DNA of 64,000 bases from Nocardioides stalactiti (GCF_014180715.1 NZ_JACEFC010000005.1:1-64000), one strand, 5' to 3'; shown: positions 1 to 9,316, numbered from the stretch's first letter. Program-made: numbers and translations. The notes: generated from the letters alone by a model not told the origin.

Positions 1-450
1 TCCGCGACGATAGGTGATCGCGACGACCGGCACCCCGGATCGCTCCGCGATCCGGCGGCAGGTCGCGTCGTGGGTGTCGAGGTCGCCCTCGATGAACCCC
101 CCGCCATGGATGTAGACGAGCAACGGGCCCGGTCCCTCGGCGAGCGGGACGGACGGCACGTAGCGCCGCGCGGGGCGGCCGGCGACCTGGAGGTCGTGGG
201 TCGCGCCGATCGCCTGCTGGCCGCCCACGAGGGCCGTCTCGTGACGCATGTTCGCGCGCATCTTCTCGATCGGGATCGTCTCGTCCCGCCGCCGCGCGAT
301 CGACTGGAGGCGCAGCAGCATCTGCAGGTCCGGAGCGAGGGTCTGACCGTCTGCCCTGACGGCGCGACCGGCCACCAGCCGGCGAACGGGAGACGGAGCA
401 GCCATCGCGGCCCGCAGGACGCCGGCCTCGGCGATCTCGAGAAGGTTCAC
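1..450 (-). CDS. Alpha/beta hydrolase (HSL-type esterase), C-terminus cut by window edge
   Basis: Read on the minus strand from a GTG at 450, the frame stays open for 150 codons to the window edge. It contains YIHGGGFIEGDLDTHD, the HGGG oxyanion-hole motif of the hormone-sensitive-lipase / acetyl-esterase family. The catalytic GDSAG serine, Asp and His would lie beyond position 1, so activity cannot be checked. TAGGGT at 459-464 lies eight bases before the GTG, which fits a leaderless transcript, and no Shine-Dalgarno is evident. It is divergent from ppk across an 87-base gap. The substrate is unknown; small acyl esters are typical for the family. Confidence 0.8.
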   Translation of the reverse strand, partial: MNLLEIAEAGVLRAAMAAPSPVRRLVAGRAVRADGQTLAPDLQMLLRLQSIARRRDETIPIEKMRANMRHETALVGGQQAIGATHDLQVAGRPARRYVPSVPLAEGPGPLLVYIHGGGFIEGDLDTHDATCRRIAERSGVPVVAITYRRG

Positions 451-508
451 GGGGACTGACCCTAGCCAGCGGGCCGCAGGGCCTTCCACGCCCCGTTCGA
501 CACCGCGC

Positions 509-519
509 GTTCACCCGGC
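509..519 (+). promoter_or_regulatory. PHO-box-like half-site upstream of ppk
   Basis: GTTCACCCGGC lies 18 bases before the ppk start and matches the 11-base unit of the Streptomyces PhoP box (GTTCA followed by a C-rich part). A weaker TTCACTCC follows about two turns later. Only one good unit is present, so this is a candidate site. Its position so close to the start would put it over the promoter or the 5' leader. Confidence 0.4.
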
Positions 520-537
520 GGTGCCAGACTTCACTCC

Positions 538-2691
538 ATGTCGCAGGAGCTGGTCCCCGAACCGATCGACGTCACCCCCCTCAGCGGGAGCGGCCCGGTC
601 GACGAGGCGTCGCCGTACGCGCCGTCAGCGGCCGAGCTCGACGCGATCTCCGAGGTCGCCGACCGGTTCCTGGACCGGGAGCTGTCGTGGCTGCGCTTCA
701 ACCAGCGGGTGCTGGAGCTGGCCGAGGACACCGACCTGCCGCTGCTCGAGCGGACCCGGTTCCTGGCGATCTTCACGAGCAACCTCGATGAGTTCTTCAT
801 GGTCCGCGTGGCCGGCCTCAAGCGCCGCATCGCGACCGGGCTCGCGGTCCGGGCCGTGTCCGGGAAGCTGCCACTGGAGGTCCTGCAGACGATCTGGGAG
901 CAGGCCGGTGCCCTCTCCCACCGGCACGCGGCCGTGTTCCGGGACATCGTCGCGCCCGCTCTCAGCAACGAGGGCATCGACCTGGTTCGCTGGGCCGACC
1001 TGGACCGCGAGGAGCAGCGGGCCTGCAAGAAGCTGTTCAAGGACCGGGTGTTCCCCGTCCTGACGCCGCTCGCGGTCGACCCGGCGCACCCGTTCCCCTA
1101 CATCTCCGGCCTGTCCCTCAACCTGGCCGTCGTCGTCCGCAACCCCAAGACCGACAAGAAGCACTTCGCGCGGGTGAAGGTGCCCTCCAACTTCGACCGG
1201 TTCGTCGCCCTCGGCAACGACCGGTTCGTGCCGCTCGAGGACGTCATCAGCGAGCACCTCGCGCGACTCTTCCCCGGCATGGACGTGCTCGAGGCGCACA
1301 CCTTCCGGGTGACCCGCAACGAGGACGTCGAGGTCGAGGAGGACGACGCCGAGAACCTGCTGGCAGCCCTGGAGAAGGAGCTGCTGCGCCGCAAGTTCGG
1401 GCCCCCCGTCCGCCTCGAGGTCGAGGAGTCGATCTCCCCCTCCGTGCTGGAGCTGCTCGTCTCCGAGCTCGACATCAGCATGGAGGAGGTCGTCCGCCTG
1501 CCCGGCCCCCTCGACCTGCGCGGCCTGCACGACATCGCCGACCTCGGCCGGGAGGACCTCAAGTACCCGGCCTTCGTCCCGAGCACCCACCCGCTCCTGG
1601 CCGAGGTCGAGTCGGCGGGGCCGGTCGACGTCTTCAAGTCGCTACGGCGCAACGACGTGCTGCTCCACCACCCCTACGACTCGTTCGCGACGTCGGTGCA
1701 GCGCTTCATCGAGCAGGCGGCTGCGGACCCGCACGTCCTCGCGATCAAGCAGACCGTCTACCGGACCTCCGGCGACTCCCCCATCATCGACGCGCTCATC
1801 GACGCCGCCGAGGCCGGCAAGCAGGTCATGGCGCTGGTGGAGATCAAGGCCCGCTTCGACGAGTCGGCCAACATCCGCTGGGCCCGCAAGCTGGAGCAGG
1901 CCGGATGCCACGTCGTCTACGGGTTGGTGGGTCTCAAGACCCACTGCAAGCTGGCGATGGTCGTCCGCGACGAGCCGGACGGGATCCGCCGCTACACCCA
2001 CATCGGCACCGGCAACTACAACAGCAAGACCGCGCGTCACTACGAGGACCTCGGGCTGCTCACCACCAACGAGGCGATCGGCGATGACGTCGCCCACCTC
2101 TTCAACAACCTCAGCGGCTGGTCGCGCAAGGCCCGGTACGGCGAGCTGATGGTGGCGCCCGACTCGGTCCGGTCCGGCCTGGTCGACCACATCTACGCCG
2201 AGATCGAGCACCACCGCGCCGGTCGGCCGTCCGGGATCCGGATGAAGGTGAACTCGCTCGTCGACGAGCAGGTCATCGACGCGCTCTACCTGGCGTCCAA
2301 CGCGGGCGTCCCCGTCGAGCTCTTCATCCGCGGCATCTGCGCCCTCCGGCCGGGCGTGCCGGGCCTGTCGGAGAACATCACGGTCCGCTCGATCCTGGGT
2401 CGCTTCCTCGAGCACAGCCGGATCTTCTGGTTCGCGAGCGGCGGCGAGTCGTCGGCGTGGATCGGTTCGGCCGACATGATGCACCGCAACCTCGACCGAC
2501 GGGTCGAGGTGCTGGTGAGGCTCCCCACCCGCGAGAACGTGGTCGCGGTCGAGGCGCTGCTGGACCAGGCGTTCGCCGAGGAGACCGACGCGTGGGAGCT
2601 GCGCGAGGACGGCGAGTGGAAGCGGCACCGGGGGCCGGTGCACCTCCAGGAGGCGCTCATCGAGGCGCAACGCACCCGCCGCCACGGCTGA
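538..2691 (+). CDS. ppk: Polyphosphate kinase 1
   Basis: PPK1 reversibly moves the gamma-phosphate of ATP onto inorganic polyphosphate. The 717-residue protein has the usual family length. [19 protein letters not shown] near residue 40 is the N-domain signature. Two conserved histidines of the phospholipase-D-like core are visible: H469 in GLKTHCKL, the position of the phosphorylated His, and H488 in [20 protein letters not shown] and [15 protein letters not shown] are further PPK1 motifs. The ATG at 538 has no strong ribosome site but no better start is seen. A PHO-like half-site sits just upstream, and the PhoU-like and pit genes follow on the same strand. Linking ppk to phosphate starvation is normal in actinobacteria. 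Confidence 0.97.
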   Translation: MSQELVPEPIDVTPLSGSGPVDEASPYAPSAAELDAISEVADRFLDRELSWLRFNQRVLELAEDTDLPLLERTRFLAIFTSNLDEFFMVRVAGLKRRIATGLAVRAVSGKLPLEVLQTIWEQAGALSHRHAAVFRDIVAPALSNEGIDLVRWADLDREEQRACKKLFKDRVFPVLTPLAVDPAHPFPYISGLSLNLAVVVRNPKTDKKHFARVKVPSNFDRFVALGNDRFVPLEDVISEHLARLFPGMDVLEAHTFRVTRNEDVEVEEDDAENLLAALEKELLRRKFGPPVRLEVEESISPSVLELLVSELDISMEEVVRLPGPLDLRGLHDIADLGREDLKYPAFVPSTHPLLAEVESAGPVDVFKSLRRNDVLLHHPYDSFATSVQRFIEQAAADPHVLAIKQTVYRTSGDSPIIDALIDAAEAGKQVMALVEIKARFDESANIRWARKLEQAGCHVVYGLVGLKTHCKLAMVVRDEPDGIRRYTHIGTGNYNSKTARHYEDLGLLTTNEAIGDDVAHLFNNLSGWSRKARYGELMVAPDSVRSGLVDHIYAEIEHHRAGRPSGIRMKVNSLVDEQVIDALYLASNAGVPVELFIRGICALRPGVPGLSENITVRSILGRFLEHSRIFWFASGGESSAWIGSADMMHRNLDRRVEVLVRLPTRENVVAVEALLDQAFAEETDAWELREDGEWKRHRGPVHLQEALIEAQRTRRHG

Positions 2692-2793
2692 GCCGCCGCC
2701 GCGCCAGATGGACGCGCGGTGGAGAGAAGGTGAACAGCAGGTGACGCGCGGTCTGCTGTGGTCCAGCCCACTTCGGAACTCGTGCGGGCGGTT

Positions 2794-2824
2794 TTGACGT
2801 CAGGAGACGTTCACCCCCTAGCAT
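2794..2824 (+). promoter_or_regulatory. Promoter with PHO-like unit before the PhoU-like gene
   Basis: TTGACG (2794-2799) and TAGCAT (2819-2824) make a plausible -35/-10 pair with a long 19-base spacer. GTTCACCCCCT at 2809-2819 between them matches a PHO-box unit. The ATG at 2823 falls inside this -10, which argues against its use as the start codon of the downstream gene and favours the GTG at 2859. Confidence 0.4.
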
Positions 2825-2858
2825 GATGCCGTTCCTCTCCGCCTCAACGGGAGTCCAA

Positions 2859-3476
2859 GTGGGTCTGCGTCTGCGTCCGGTCGACACCTCTTTCTACGAC
2901 CTCTTCACGAAGTCAGCACAGCACCTCGTCCTGGGAGCCGAGCTCCTGGCCGAGATGATGGCCGACAACTCCGACAAGGCCGACGTCGCCGAGCGCATGC
3001 GCGAGGCCGAGCACCGGGCCGACGAGACCACGCACGAGATCGTCAAGAAGGTCAACAGCACCTTCGTGACGCCGTTCGACCGCGAGGACATCTACTCGCT
3101 GGGCTCGGGCCTGGACGACGTGATGGACATGATGGACGAGGCCGTCGACCTCATCCTCCTCTACGAGGTCTCCGCCCTGCCTGCGGAGATGTCCGAGCAG
3201 GTCGGCGTCATCCAGCGTTGCGCCGAGCTCACCGCCGAGTCGATGCCGCGCCTCCAGTCGATGAAGTCGCTCGAGGACTACTGGATCGAGATCAACCGGC
3301 TCGAGAACACCGGCGACAAGAACCACCGCCGGATGCTGGCGAGCCTCTTCTCCGGTGAGTACAAGACGATCGACGTGCTCAAGCTGAAGGACATCGAGGA
3401 GTCTCTCGAGGGCGCGATCGACGCGTTCGAGAAGGTCGCCAACATCGTCGAGCAGATCGCCGTCAAGGAAAGCTGA
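2859..3476 (+). CDS. DUF47 PhoU-like phosphate transport regulator
   Basis: This DUF47/PhoU-like protein is all-helical and usually pairs with a PiT transporter, probably modulating its activity. From the GTG at 2859 the protein is 205 residues, starting MGLRLRPVDTSFYDLF, the usual N-terminus of the family. GGGAG five bases upstream supports this start over the ATG at 2823, which lies within a -10 box. Helical segments carry acidic motifs such as DREDIYSLGSGLDDVMD and NRLENTGDKNHRRM, typical of PhoU-like metal-binding helices. The pit gene begins 12 bases after the stop, so the two are almost certainly cotranscribed. Confidence 0.9.
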   Translation: MGLRLRPVDTSFYDLFTKSAQHLVLGAELLAEMMADNSDKADVAERMREAEHRADETTHEIVKKVNSTFVTPFDREDIYSLGSGLDDVMDMMDEAVDLILLYEVSALPAEMSEQVGVIQRCAELTAESMPRLQSMKSLEDYWIEINRLENTGDKNHRRMLASLFSGEYKTIDVLKLKDIEESLEGAIDAFEKVANIVEQIAVKES

Positions 3477-3488
3477 CAAGGCACGACT

Positions 3489-4460
3489 GTGGATGTCACC
3501 CTCGCGATCGTGATCGCGGTCGTCGTGGTCGCGCTCGTCTTCGACTACACGAACGGCTTCCACGACGCCGCCAACGCCATCGCCACGTCGGTGTCGACGC
3601 GTGCGCTGACCCCGCGGATCGCCCTGGCCCTCGCCGCGGTCATGAACTTCGTCGGCGCCTTCCTCGGCCAGAAGGTCGCGCACACGGTGAGCGACACCAT
3701 CTCCCCACCCGAGACCAACCACGGGTTGATCATCGTGATGGCAGGGCTCGTCGGGGCCATCGCGTGGAACCTCATCACCTGGTACTTCGGTCTGCCTTCG
3801 TCGTCCTCGCACGCGCTCATCGGTGGCCTGGTCGGCGCCGCCGTGGCAGGCGGCGTGACCGTCTCCTGGAGCACGGTGCTCGAGAAGGTCGTCATCCCGA
3901 TGTTCCTGTCGCCGCTGTTCGCCTTCGGCGCCGGCTTCCTCGCGATGCTCGCGGTCTACTGGATCTTCCGGAGGGCCAACCCGCACAAGGCCAACAAGGG
4001 CTTCCGGATCGCGCAGACGATCTCGGCTGCCGCGATGGCGCTCGGCCACGGCCTCCAGGACGCGCAGAAGACGATGGGCGTCATCTTCCTGGCCCTCGTG
4101 ACCGGCGGCTACGTCGCCACCGAGGAAGCCGGCGGGGAGCGGCCCCTCTGGGTCATCTCCTCCGCGGCCGCGGCCACCCGCCGGCCCAGGATCATCCACC
4201 TCGACCCGCCGCAGGGCTTCGCTGCCGAGTCGGTCGCCGCGTCGGTGCTCTACACGACCGCCTACGTCTACGAAGCGCCGATCTCCACCACCCACACCAT
4301 CACCTCGGCGGTGATGGGTGTCGGTGCGACCAAGAGGCTCTCGGCGGTCCGTTGGGGCGTCGCCCGGACGATCCTCACCGCCTGGGTCCTGACCTTCCCG
4401 ATGGCAGCGTCGGTCGCCGCAGTGACCTACTGGATCCTGCACCTCATCACGCAGATCTGA
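3489..4460 (+). CDS. pit: PiT-family inorganic phosphate permease with a short internal gap
   Basis: Low-affinity symporter of inorganic phosphate or metal-phosphate. The 323-residue membrane protein has both PiT signature repeats: FDYTNGFHDAANAIATSVSTRAL near residue 20, and the second half with ALGHGLQDAQKTMGVI and APISTTHTITSAVMGVG. It starts with GTG at 3489. From the family as I remember it, WVISSAAAA should be followed by a stretch like ALGTYSGGWRIMRTLG before IIHLDPPQGFAAE. Here only TRRPR remains, so about 14 residues of a membrane helix seem to be missing (near 4165-4190). The frame is intact on both sides. Whether the protein still transports phosphate is unclear. It forms a pair with the upstream DUF47 gene. 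Confidence 0.92.
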   Translation: MDVTLAIVIAVVVVALVFDYTNGFHDAANAIATSVSTRALTPRIALALAAVMNFVGAFLGQKVAHTVSDTISPPETNHGLIIVMAGLVGAIAWNLITWYFGLPSSSSHALIGGLVGAAVAGGVTVSWSTVLEKVVIPMFLSPLFAFGAGFLAMLAVYWIFRRANPHKANKGFRIAQTISAAAMALGHGLQDAQKTMGVIFLALVTGGYVATEEAGGERPLWVISSAAAATRRPRIIHLDPPQGFAAESVAASVLYTTAYVYEAPISTTHTITSAVMGVGATKRLSAVRWGVARTILTAWVLTFPMAASVAAVTYWILHLITQI

Positions 4461-4472
4461 CCCCAGGTCAGG
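4458..4472. terminator. Small hairpin between convergent pit and the response regulator
   Basis: CTGACC-CCA-GGTCAG forms a six-base-pair stem across the 7-base gap, overlapping both stop codons. There is no U-tract. It may help both transcripts end, but a stem this short is weak evidence. Confidence 0.25.
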
Positions 4473-5268
4473 GCGACTCGACCGTGAGCGAGTACCCCCG
4501 GCCACGGATCCGTCGTACGTCGGCGGCGGCGCCGAGGCGGTGCCGCAGCCGGGTGACGTGCATGGCGATGGTGTTGCCGCTCGGCCGGCGGCTCGCCGGT
4601 CCCCAGAGGGCCTCGCGGAGCTCGTCGTCGGTCACCACCCCGGGTGCGCGGAGCATCAGCGCCCGGAGGAGCTCGAACTCCTTGAGCGGCAGGTCCGCGA
4701 TCCGGTGGCCATCGATCTGGACCCGGTAGGCCGAGGCGTCGAGCTCGATCGGGCCGAACTCCAGCCGGACGTGGTTCTCCAGGGAGTGCGGCGTGTGGCT
4801 GAGGAGCTCCCAGAGGTGGTCGGCCGTGTAGGGCCGCGCCACGACCGCGCTCGCTCCGGCCAGCATCAGGCCGCCGACGTCAGCCGCGTGGTCGTGCTCC
4901 AGCGCAGCGACGACGTACGGCGCCCCGTGGTTGCGGATCGCGGTCACGAACTCGACGGCCGACAGGCCGGGCGCCTCGGGGGACACCACGACCGTGTGCG
5001 GGTCGAGCCGCCCGAACTCGATGAGCCCGTCGACCGTGGTCGACACCCAGGTCACGTGGACCCCGCGACCCGCCATGCTGTCGGTGAGCCCGGCCACGTC
5101 CGCGGCCGGGTCGACGACGAGCACCTGGGCACCGGCCGTCTCGGCCCACCGGTGCAGGTAGGAGCGGACGTTCACCTCCCGCGACGACCTCACCGGGGTC
5201 ACCGGGGTCACCGGGACGCCGTCGGGGTCCTTGCGGGAGAGCTGGCGCCGCCCGGAACGTGCGCCCAT
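4468..5268 (-). CDS. OmpR/PhoB-type DNA-binding response regulator with degenerate receiver
   Basis: The ATG at 5268 lies 8 bases after the pstB stop and gives 266 residues. Residues about 47-160 look like a receiver domain, but the phospho-acceptor position reads VVVSPEAPG (S96 instead of Asp) and the conserved Lys-Pro is ARPY. Phosphorylation in the classical way is therefore unlikely. Residues about 170-262 form a winged helix of the Trans_reg_C type (LPLKEFELLRALM, NTIAMHVTRLRHRLG, RIRGRGYSLT). It is probably cotranscribed with pstSCAB and may act as a phosphorylation-independent regulator of it. No histidine kinase gene is nearby. A longer reading frame upstream overlaps pstB and is unlikely to be used. 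Confidence 0.85.
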   Translation of the reverse strand: MGARSGRRQLSRKDPDGVPVTPVTPVRSSREVNVRSYLHRWAETAGAQVLVVDPAADVAGLTDSMAGRGVHVTWVSTTVDGLIEFGRLDPHTVVVSPEAPGLSAVEFVTAIRNHGAPYVVAALEHDHAADVGGLMLAGASAVVARPYTADHLWELLSHTPHSLENHVRLEFGPIELDASAYRVQIDGHRIADLPLKEFELLRALMLRAPGVVTDDELREALWGPASRRPSGNTIAMHVTRLRHRLGAAADVRRIRGRGYSLTVESP

Positions 5269-5275
5269 GTCCGGA

Positions 5276-6163
5276 TCAGCCGAAGCGGCCCGAGATGTAG
5301 GCCTCGGTGCGCTCGTCGGCAGGGTTGGAGAACAGCTGCTTCGTCCGGTCGAACTCGACGAGCAACCCGGTCCGGTTGCCGGTGGTCTCATCGGGCTTGG
5401 CCGTGAAGAACGCGGTTCGGTCGGAGACCCGCGCCGCCTGCTGCATGTTGTGGGTCACGATGATGATCGTGAAGTCCTTGCGCATCTCGAGCATCAGGTC
5501 CTCGATCTTCGCCGTGGCGATCGGGTCGAGGGCCGAGCACGGCTCGTCCATGAGGATGACGTCGGGCTTGGTCGCGATGGTCCGCGCGATGCAGAGCCGC
5601 TGCTGCTGACCACCCGAGAGGCCGTACGCCGACTGCTTGAGCTTGTCCTTGACCTCGTCCCAGAGGGCGGCACCGCGGAGCGCCTCCTCCACCAGGTCGT
5701 CCATGTTGTCGACCTTCATGCCGATGACCCGCGGGCCGTAGGCGATGTTGTCGTAGATGGACTTGGGGAACGGGTTGGGCTTCTGGAACACCATCCCGAT
5801 GTGCTGGCGCACGGCGATCGGGTCGACCTTCGAGCCGTAGATGTTCTGCCCGTGGTAGTTGATCTCGCCCTCGACCCGCGCACCGGGCACCAGGTCGTTC
5901 ATCCGGTTCAGGCAGCGCAGCACGGTCGACTTGCCACAGCCCGACGGGCCGATCAGCGCGGTGATCTCGTTCCTGCCGAACGTCAGGTTGACGTCGTGGA
6001 CGGCGTGGAAGTCGTTGTAGAAGACGTTGAGGTGGAACGTCTCCATGACCGACTCGGCCGGCACCTCGCCGATGGTGCTGTGGGCGGCCTCTTCGTCGAT
6101 GGACAGCTTGAGGCCCATCGGCTCCTCGGAGCTCGTGGTCGCGGTTGCGGGTTCGGTGGACAT
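5276..6163 (-). CDS. pstB: Phosphate ABC transporter ATP-binding protein PstB
   Basis: ATPase of the high-affinity phosphate importer. All motifs are present: Walker [10 protein letters not shown] (about residues 72-80), signature [13 protein letters not shown], Walker [14 protein letters not shown] and the H-loop [15 protein letters not shown]. It has 295 residues with a roughly 35-residue N-terminal extension ([16 protein letters not shown]) before the usual PstB start [21 protein letters not shown] six bases before the ATG at 6163 supports this start. It begins nine bases after the pstA stop. Confidence 0.97.
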   Translation of the reverse strand: MSTEPATATTSSEEPMGLKLSIDEEAAHSTIGEVPAESVMETFHLNVFYNDFHAVHDVNLTFGRNEITALIGPSGCGKSTVLRCLNRMNDLVPGARVEGEINYHGQNIYGSKVDPIAVRQHIGMVFQKPNPFPKSIYDNIAYGPRVIGMKVDNMDDLVEEALRGAALWDEVKDKLKQSAYGLSGGQQQRLCIARTIATKPDVILMDEPCSALDPIATAKIEDLMLEMRKDFTIIIVTHNMQQAARVSDRTAFFTAKPDETTGNRTGLLVEFDRTKQLFSNPADERTEAYISGRFG

Positions 6164-6172
6164 GTCCGGCTC

Positions 6173-7141
6173 CTACCAGGATCGCTGGAACTTGTTGCGG
6201 ATGATGATGGCGAGGGCGTTCATGCCGAGGATCATGGCCAGCAGGACGATGATGCCTGCTGAAGCGGCCTGACGCACGATCTCTCGCGAGCTCTGCGCGG
6301 CGTCGTAGATCTCGAGCGGGAACGCCTCGATCTTGCTGGTGATGTAGGGCAGCTCGGGGGCGAAGTTGATCGCGCCGAAGCCGATCATGACCAGCGGGGC
6401 GGCCTCGCCGATCGCTCGGGAGAGGCCGAGGATGGTGCCGGTCGCGATGCCGGGCACGGCCGACGGCAGGGTCTGCCGCCAGGTCGTCTGCCAGACCGTC
6501 GCCCCCAGGGCGAGCGACCCCTGCCGGATCTCGTCCGGCACCGAGCGCAGCGCCTCCCGGGTGGTGATGATGACGACGGGGAGGATGAGGAGCGAGAGCG
6601 CCACAGCGCCACCGATCGCGATGCCGCGCTCGGCCCCGACCGCGGCCATCAGGCTCGCGGCGAGCATGCCGTAGATCACCGCCGGGACAGCCGCGAGGTT
6701 CTGCAGGTTGACCTCGACGATCCGGCTGAACCGCGAGGTCTTGCTCGAGAACTCCTCGAGGTAGACCGCCGCGGCGACACCGAGCGGGATCGCCATCAGC
6801 GCGGTCGTGATCATCAGGATCACCGAGCCCACGATGCCGGACTTGAAGCCGGTGTACGCCGCGGAGAGGTCCTTCGGGTCACGCCCGGTCGCCGCCAGCG
6901 CCTCGGCGCGCTCCGGGTCGAAGCTCTGCGTGTACTGCGTGAAGAGCTCCTTGTCGAAGCGGTCTGCGCCCGAGATCGCGGTGTCGACGATCAGCGCGAA
7001 CAGCACGACGACTCCGAAGAACAGGGAGAACCAGAGGGCGCCCAGGAACACGAGCGACGTGAGGTTGCGGTCCTGGCTCTTGCCGGTCGCGAGCGTCGAC
7101 GTGGTGACGGCGGATGCGGTCGCTGCCGCTGCGGTGCTCAT
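6173..7141 (-). CDS. pstA: Phosphate ABC transporter permease PstA
   Basis: Inner-membrane half of the Pst channel, 322 residues with about six membrane helices. The transmembrane-domain EAA-type loop reads GLSRAIGEAAPLVMIG, typical of PstA. The ATG at 7141 shares one base with the TGA of pstC (TGATG), so translation is likely coupled. The periplasmic loop after helix 1 contains a long hydrophilic segment (about residues 55-100), as in other actinobacterial PstA proteins. Confidence 0.96.
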   Translation of the reverse strand: MSTAAAATASAVTTSTLATGKSQDRNLTSLVFLGALWFSLFFGVVVLFALIVDTAISGADRFDKELFTQYTQSFDPERAEALAATGRDPKDLSAAYTGFKSGIVGSVILMITTALMAIPLGVAAAVYLEEFSSKTSRFSRIVEVNLQNLAAVPAVIYGMLAASLMAAVGAERGIAIGGAVALSLLILPVVIITTREALRSVPDEIRQGSLALGATVWQTTWRQTLPSAVPGIATGTILGLSRAIGEAAPLVMIGFGAINFAPELPYITSKIEAFPLEIYDAAQSSREIVRQAASAGIIVLLAMILGMNALAIIIRNKFQRSW

Positions 7142-8067
7142 CAGTAGGCCTGCCTGAAACGACGGACGATGGCGATGCTGATCATGTTCATGACGAACGT
7201 GATCACGAACAGCAGCAGTGCCACCGCGAAGAGGTACTTGTACTCGGTCGACTCGACCGGCGACTCGCCCAGCGCGGTGCGGGCGATGGTGCCGGTCATG
7301 GTCTCGTGACCCTCGCCGGGGTCGAGCGAGGTGTTCTTGATCGACCCGCAGGCCATCAGCACGATCATCGTCTCGCCGACCGCACGCGAGACGCCGAGCA
7401 CGACGGCGGCGGCGATGCCGGAGAGTGCCGCAGGGAAGACGACGCGGAGCGTCGTCTGCATCCGGTTGGCACCCATGGCCAGCGATCCCTGCCGCAGCGC
7501 CAGCGGGACCGCCGACAGTGCGTCCTCGGAGAGCGACGCGACGGTCGGGATGATCATGACCCCGAGGACGAGCCCACCACCCAACGGGTTGTAGGCGCTG
7601 ATCTCGAGCCCGAGCCAGTCCTGAAGCACCACGGGGATGACGAAGAAGACGGCGAAGAAGCCGTAGACGACCGACGGGACGCCCGCCAGCAGCTCGACCG
7701 TGGGCTTGAGCCACTTGCGAGCACGCTTGGAGGCGTACTCCGAGAGGTACATCGCCGCACCGAGGCCGATGGGGACCGCGACCATCAGGGCGATGACCGT
7801 CGTCATGCCCGTCCCCATGATGAGAGGGAACACGGCGTACGACGAGTCGGTGTCGGCGGTGAAGAACTCGCCTGCCGGCACCCGACGGAAGAACTCGATC
7901 GCTGGCTCGAGCACGGCGAAGAGGATGCCCGCGGTCACCAGGACCGAGGCACCGGCGGCGGTCACGAGCGCCGCCTTGATGACGGCCTCGCCGCGACGCG
8001 GTCGGGCCGTGAGAACGGGGGCCGAGCCCGCCCCGGAGGGCGGGCTCGGCTGGGTCAGTGCCGTCAT
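7141..8067 (-). CDS. pstC: Phosphate ABC transporter permease PstC
   Basis: 308-residue membrane protein, the PstA partner. Its permease loop reads GVSRAVGETMIVLMACG. PTVELLAGVPSVVYGFFAVFFVIP is a PstC hallmark (about residues 120-145). The N-terminal 25 residues are Pro/Gly/Ala-rich and cytoplasmic. It starts 34 bases after the pstS stop and is fused to pstA by a one-base stop/start overlap. Confidence 0.96.
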   Translation of the reverse strand: MTALTQPSPPSGAGSAPVLTARPRRGEAVIKAALVTAAGASVLVTAGILFAVLEPAIEFFRRVPAGEFFTADTDSSYAVFPLIMGTGMTTVIALMVAVPIGLGAAMYLSEYASKRARKWLKPTVELLAGVPSVVYGFFAVFFVIPVVLQDWLGLEISAYNPLGGGLVLGVMIIPTVASLSEDALSAVPLALRQGSLAMGANRMQTTLRVVFPAALSGIAAAVVLGVSRAVGETMIVLMACGSIKNTSLDPGEGHETMTGTIARTALGESPVESTEYKYLFAVALLLFVITFVMNMISIAIVRRFRQAY

Positions 8068-8101
8068 GAGATTGCTCTGACTCTCCCTGTCGATCGCTTC
8101 T

Positions 8102-9103
8102 TCAGCTGCCGATGCCGGCCAGGGCGGCCTGGGTCGCGGCGTAGTCGGTCTCGTTCAACGGGATGAAGGCAGCGCCGGCCGCGATCGTCTCGAGGTTGGC
8201 GATGTAGTAGTCCGTGAACTCCTTGACCGCGGCGTTGTCGTTGTACGACGCGTTGTTCACGTAGATGAAGAGCGGGCGTGCGAGCGGCGAGTAGCTGCCG
8301 TCCTGCGCGGTCTCGGCCGAAGGGGCGACACAACCGGAGCCACCGTCGATCTCGAGGGCCTTCACCTTGTCGGTGTTCTCCTCGAAGTACGTGTAGCCGA
8401 AGAAGCCGACCGCACCCTGGGTGCCGGCGACACCGGTCACGAGCACGTTGTCGTCCTCGGAGGACTCGAAGTCGTTGCGGAGCGCGGGCTCCTCGGCGTC
8501 ACCGTCGACGACCTCGGAGGCCATGTAGTCGTAGGTGCCGGAGTCGGTGCCGGGGATGAAGCCGGTGATCTCCTCGTCGGGGAACTCGGGGTTGATGTCC
8601 TGCCAGTTCGTGGCCTTCGAGCCGGGCTTGAGCAGGGCGATCAGCTCGTCGACGGTCAGGCAGTCGATGTCGAGCTCGGGGTTGACCACGACGGTCAGCG
8701 CGTCGGTCGCGACGAGCAGCTCGGTGTACTCGATGCCGTTGTCGGCACAGATCGGCGCCTCCTCGTCGTCCTTGATCGGACGCGAGGCGTCGGAGATGTC
8801 GGTCTCGCCGGCGCAGAAGACCTCGAAGCCGCCGCCGGTACCGGACTGGCCGACGGAGACCTGGATCGCGGAGCCGTCCGCCGTCATGAGCTCCTGAGCC
8901 GCGGTGGTCATCGGGTAGACGGTCGAGGAGCCGTCGACGGCGACCTCGCCCTCGACGGTGGTGTCGAGCGAGTAGTCGCCCGAGCCGGTGCCGCCGTCGG
9001 TGTTGTCGTCGCCCTTGTCGTCCTCGCCGCCACAGGCGGTCAGGAGGAGTGCCAGCGCGGCGACGCCGGGGACGAGCGCCCGACGAATGGTGGTGCTGTT
9101 CAA
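8102..9103 (-). CDS. pstS: Phosphate-binding lipoprotein PstS
   Basis: Extracellular phosphate receptor of the Pst importer, 333 residues. A signal peptide ends in the lipobox ALLLTAC, so C24 would be lipidated, followed by an acidic Gly-rich linker. DGSSTVYPMTTAAQELM and VGQSGTGGGFEVFC hold the Ser/Thr/Gly residues that bind the phosphate oxyanion in PstS. The frame starts with TTG at 9103, preceded by GAGAGG at eight bases. The first gene of the operon, it lies behind a clear PHO box. Phosphate limitation should induce it. Confidence 0.96.
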   Translation of the reverse strand: MNSTTIRRALVPGVAALALLLTACGGEDDKGDDNTDGGTGSGDYSLDTTVEGEVAVDGSSTVYPMTTAAQELMTADGSAIQVSVGQSGTGGGFEVFCAGETDISDASRPIKDDEEAPICADNGIEYTELLVATDALTVVVNPELDIDCLTVDELIALLKPGSKATNWQDINPEFPDEEITGFIPGTDSGTYDYMASEVVDGDAEEPALRNDFESSEDDNVLVTGVAGTQGAVGFFGYTYFEENTDKVKALEIDGGSGCVAPSAETAQDGSYSPLARPLFIYVNNASYNDNAAVKEFTDYYIANLETIAAGAAFIPLNETDYAATQAALAGIGS

Positions 9104-9209
9104 GAGATCTGCCTCTCAGACATGAGGGGCATCGAACCTGCACCCCTCGTGCATTGGATATCGCTTTACGTCGAGGACGCTAAGCAGCCCGGGTAACGCA
9201 ACCCTCCGG

Positions 9210-9231
9210 CAGACCTGAACGGACGGTGAAC
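9210..9231 (-). promoter_or_regulatory. PHO box (two direct 11-base units) upstream of pstS
   Basis: On the minus strand GTTCACCGTCC is followed directly by GTTCAGGTCTG. Two abutting 11-base repeats, each beginning GTTCA, are the defining pattern of a PhoP-binding site in Streptomyces. The site is about 107 bases before the pstS start. No equally good pair is seen before ppk or the PhoU-like gene, so this is the strongest phosphate-regulon site in the window. Confidence 0.75.
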
Positions 9232-9316
9232 AGGCGGGGAAGCATGGCTGGCGGACCGCGACCCACATCACACCCGCTGGCGCGGCGACGCTTGCTGAGC
9301 ACGCACGCCAGCGAGC

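Noticed and set aside
2823-2858. ATG at 2823 as start of the PhoU-like protein
   Set aside because: It overlaps the TAGCAT -10 box and the first 12 residues do not fit the family, while the GTG at 2859 has a good ribosome site.
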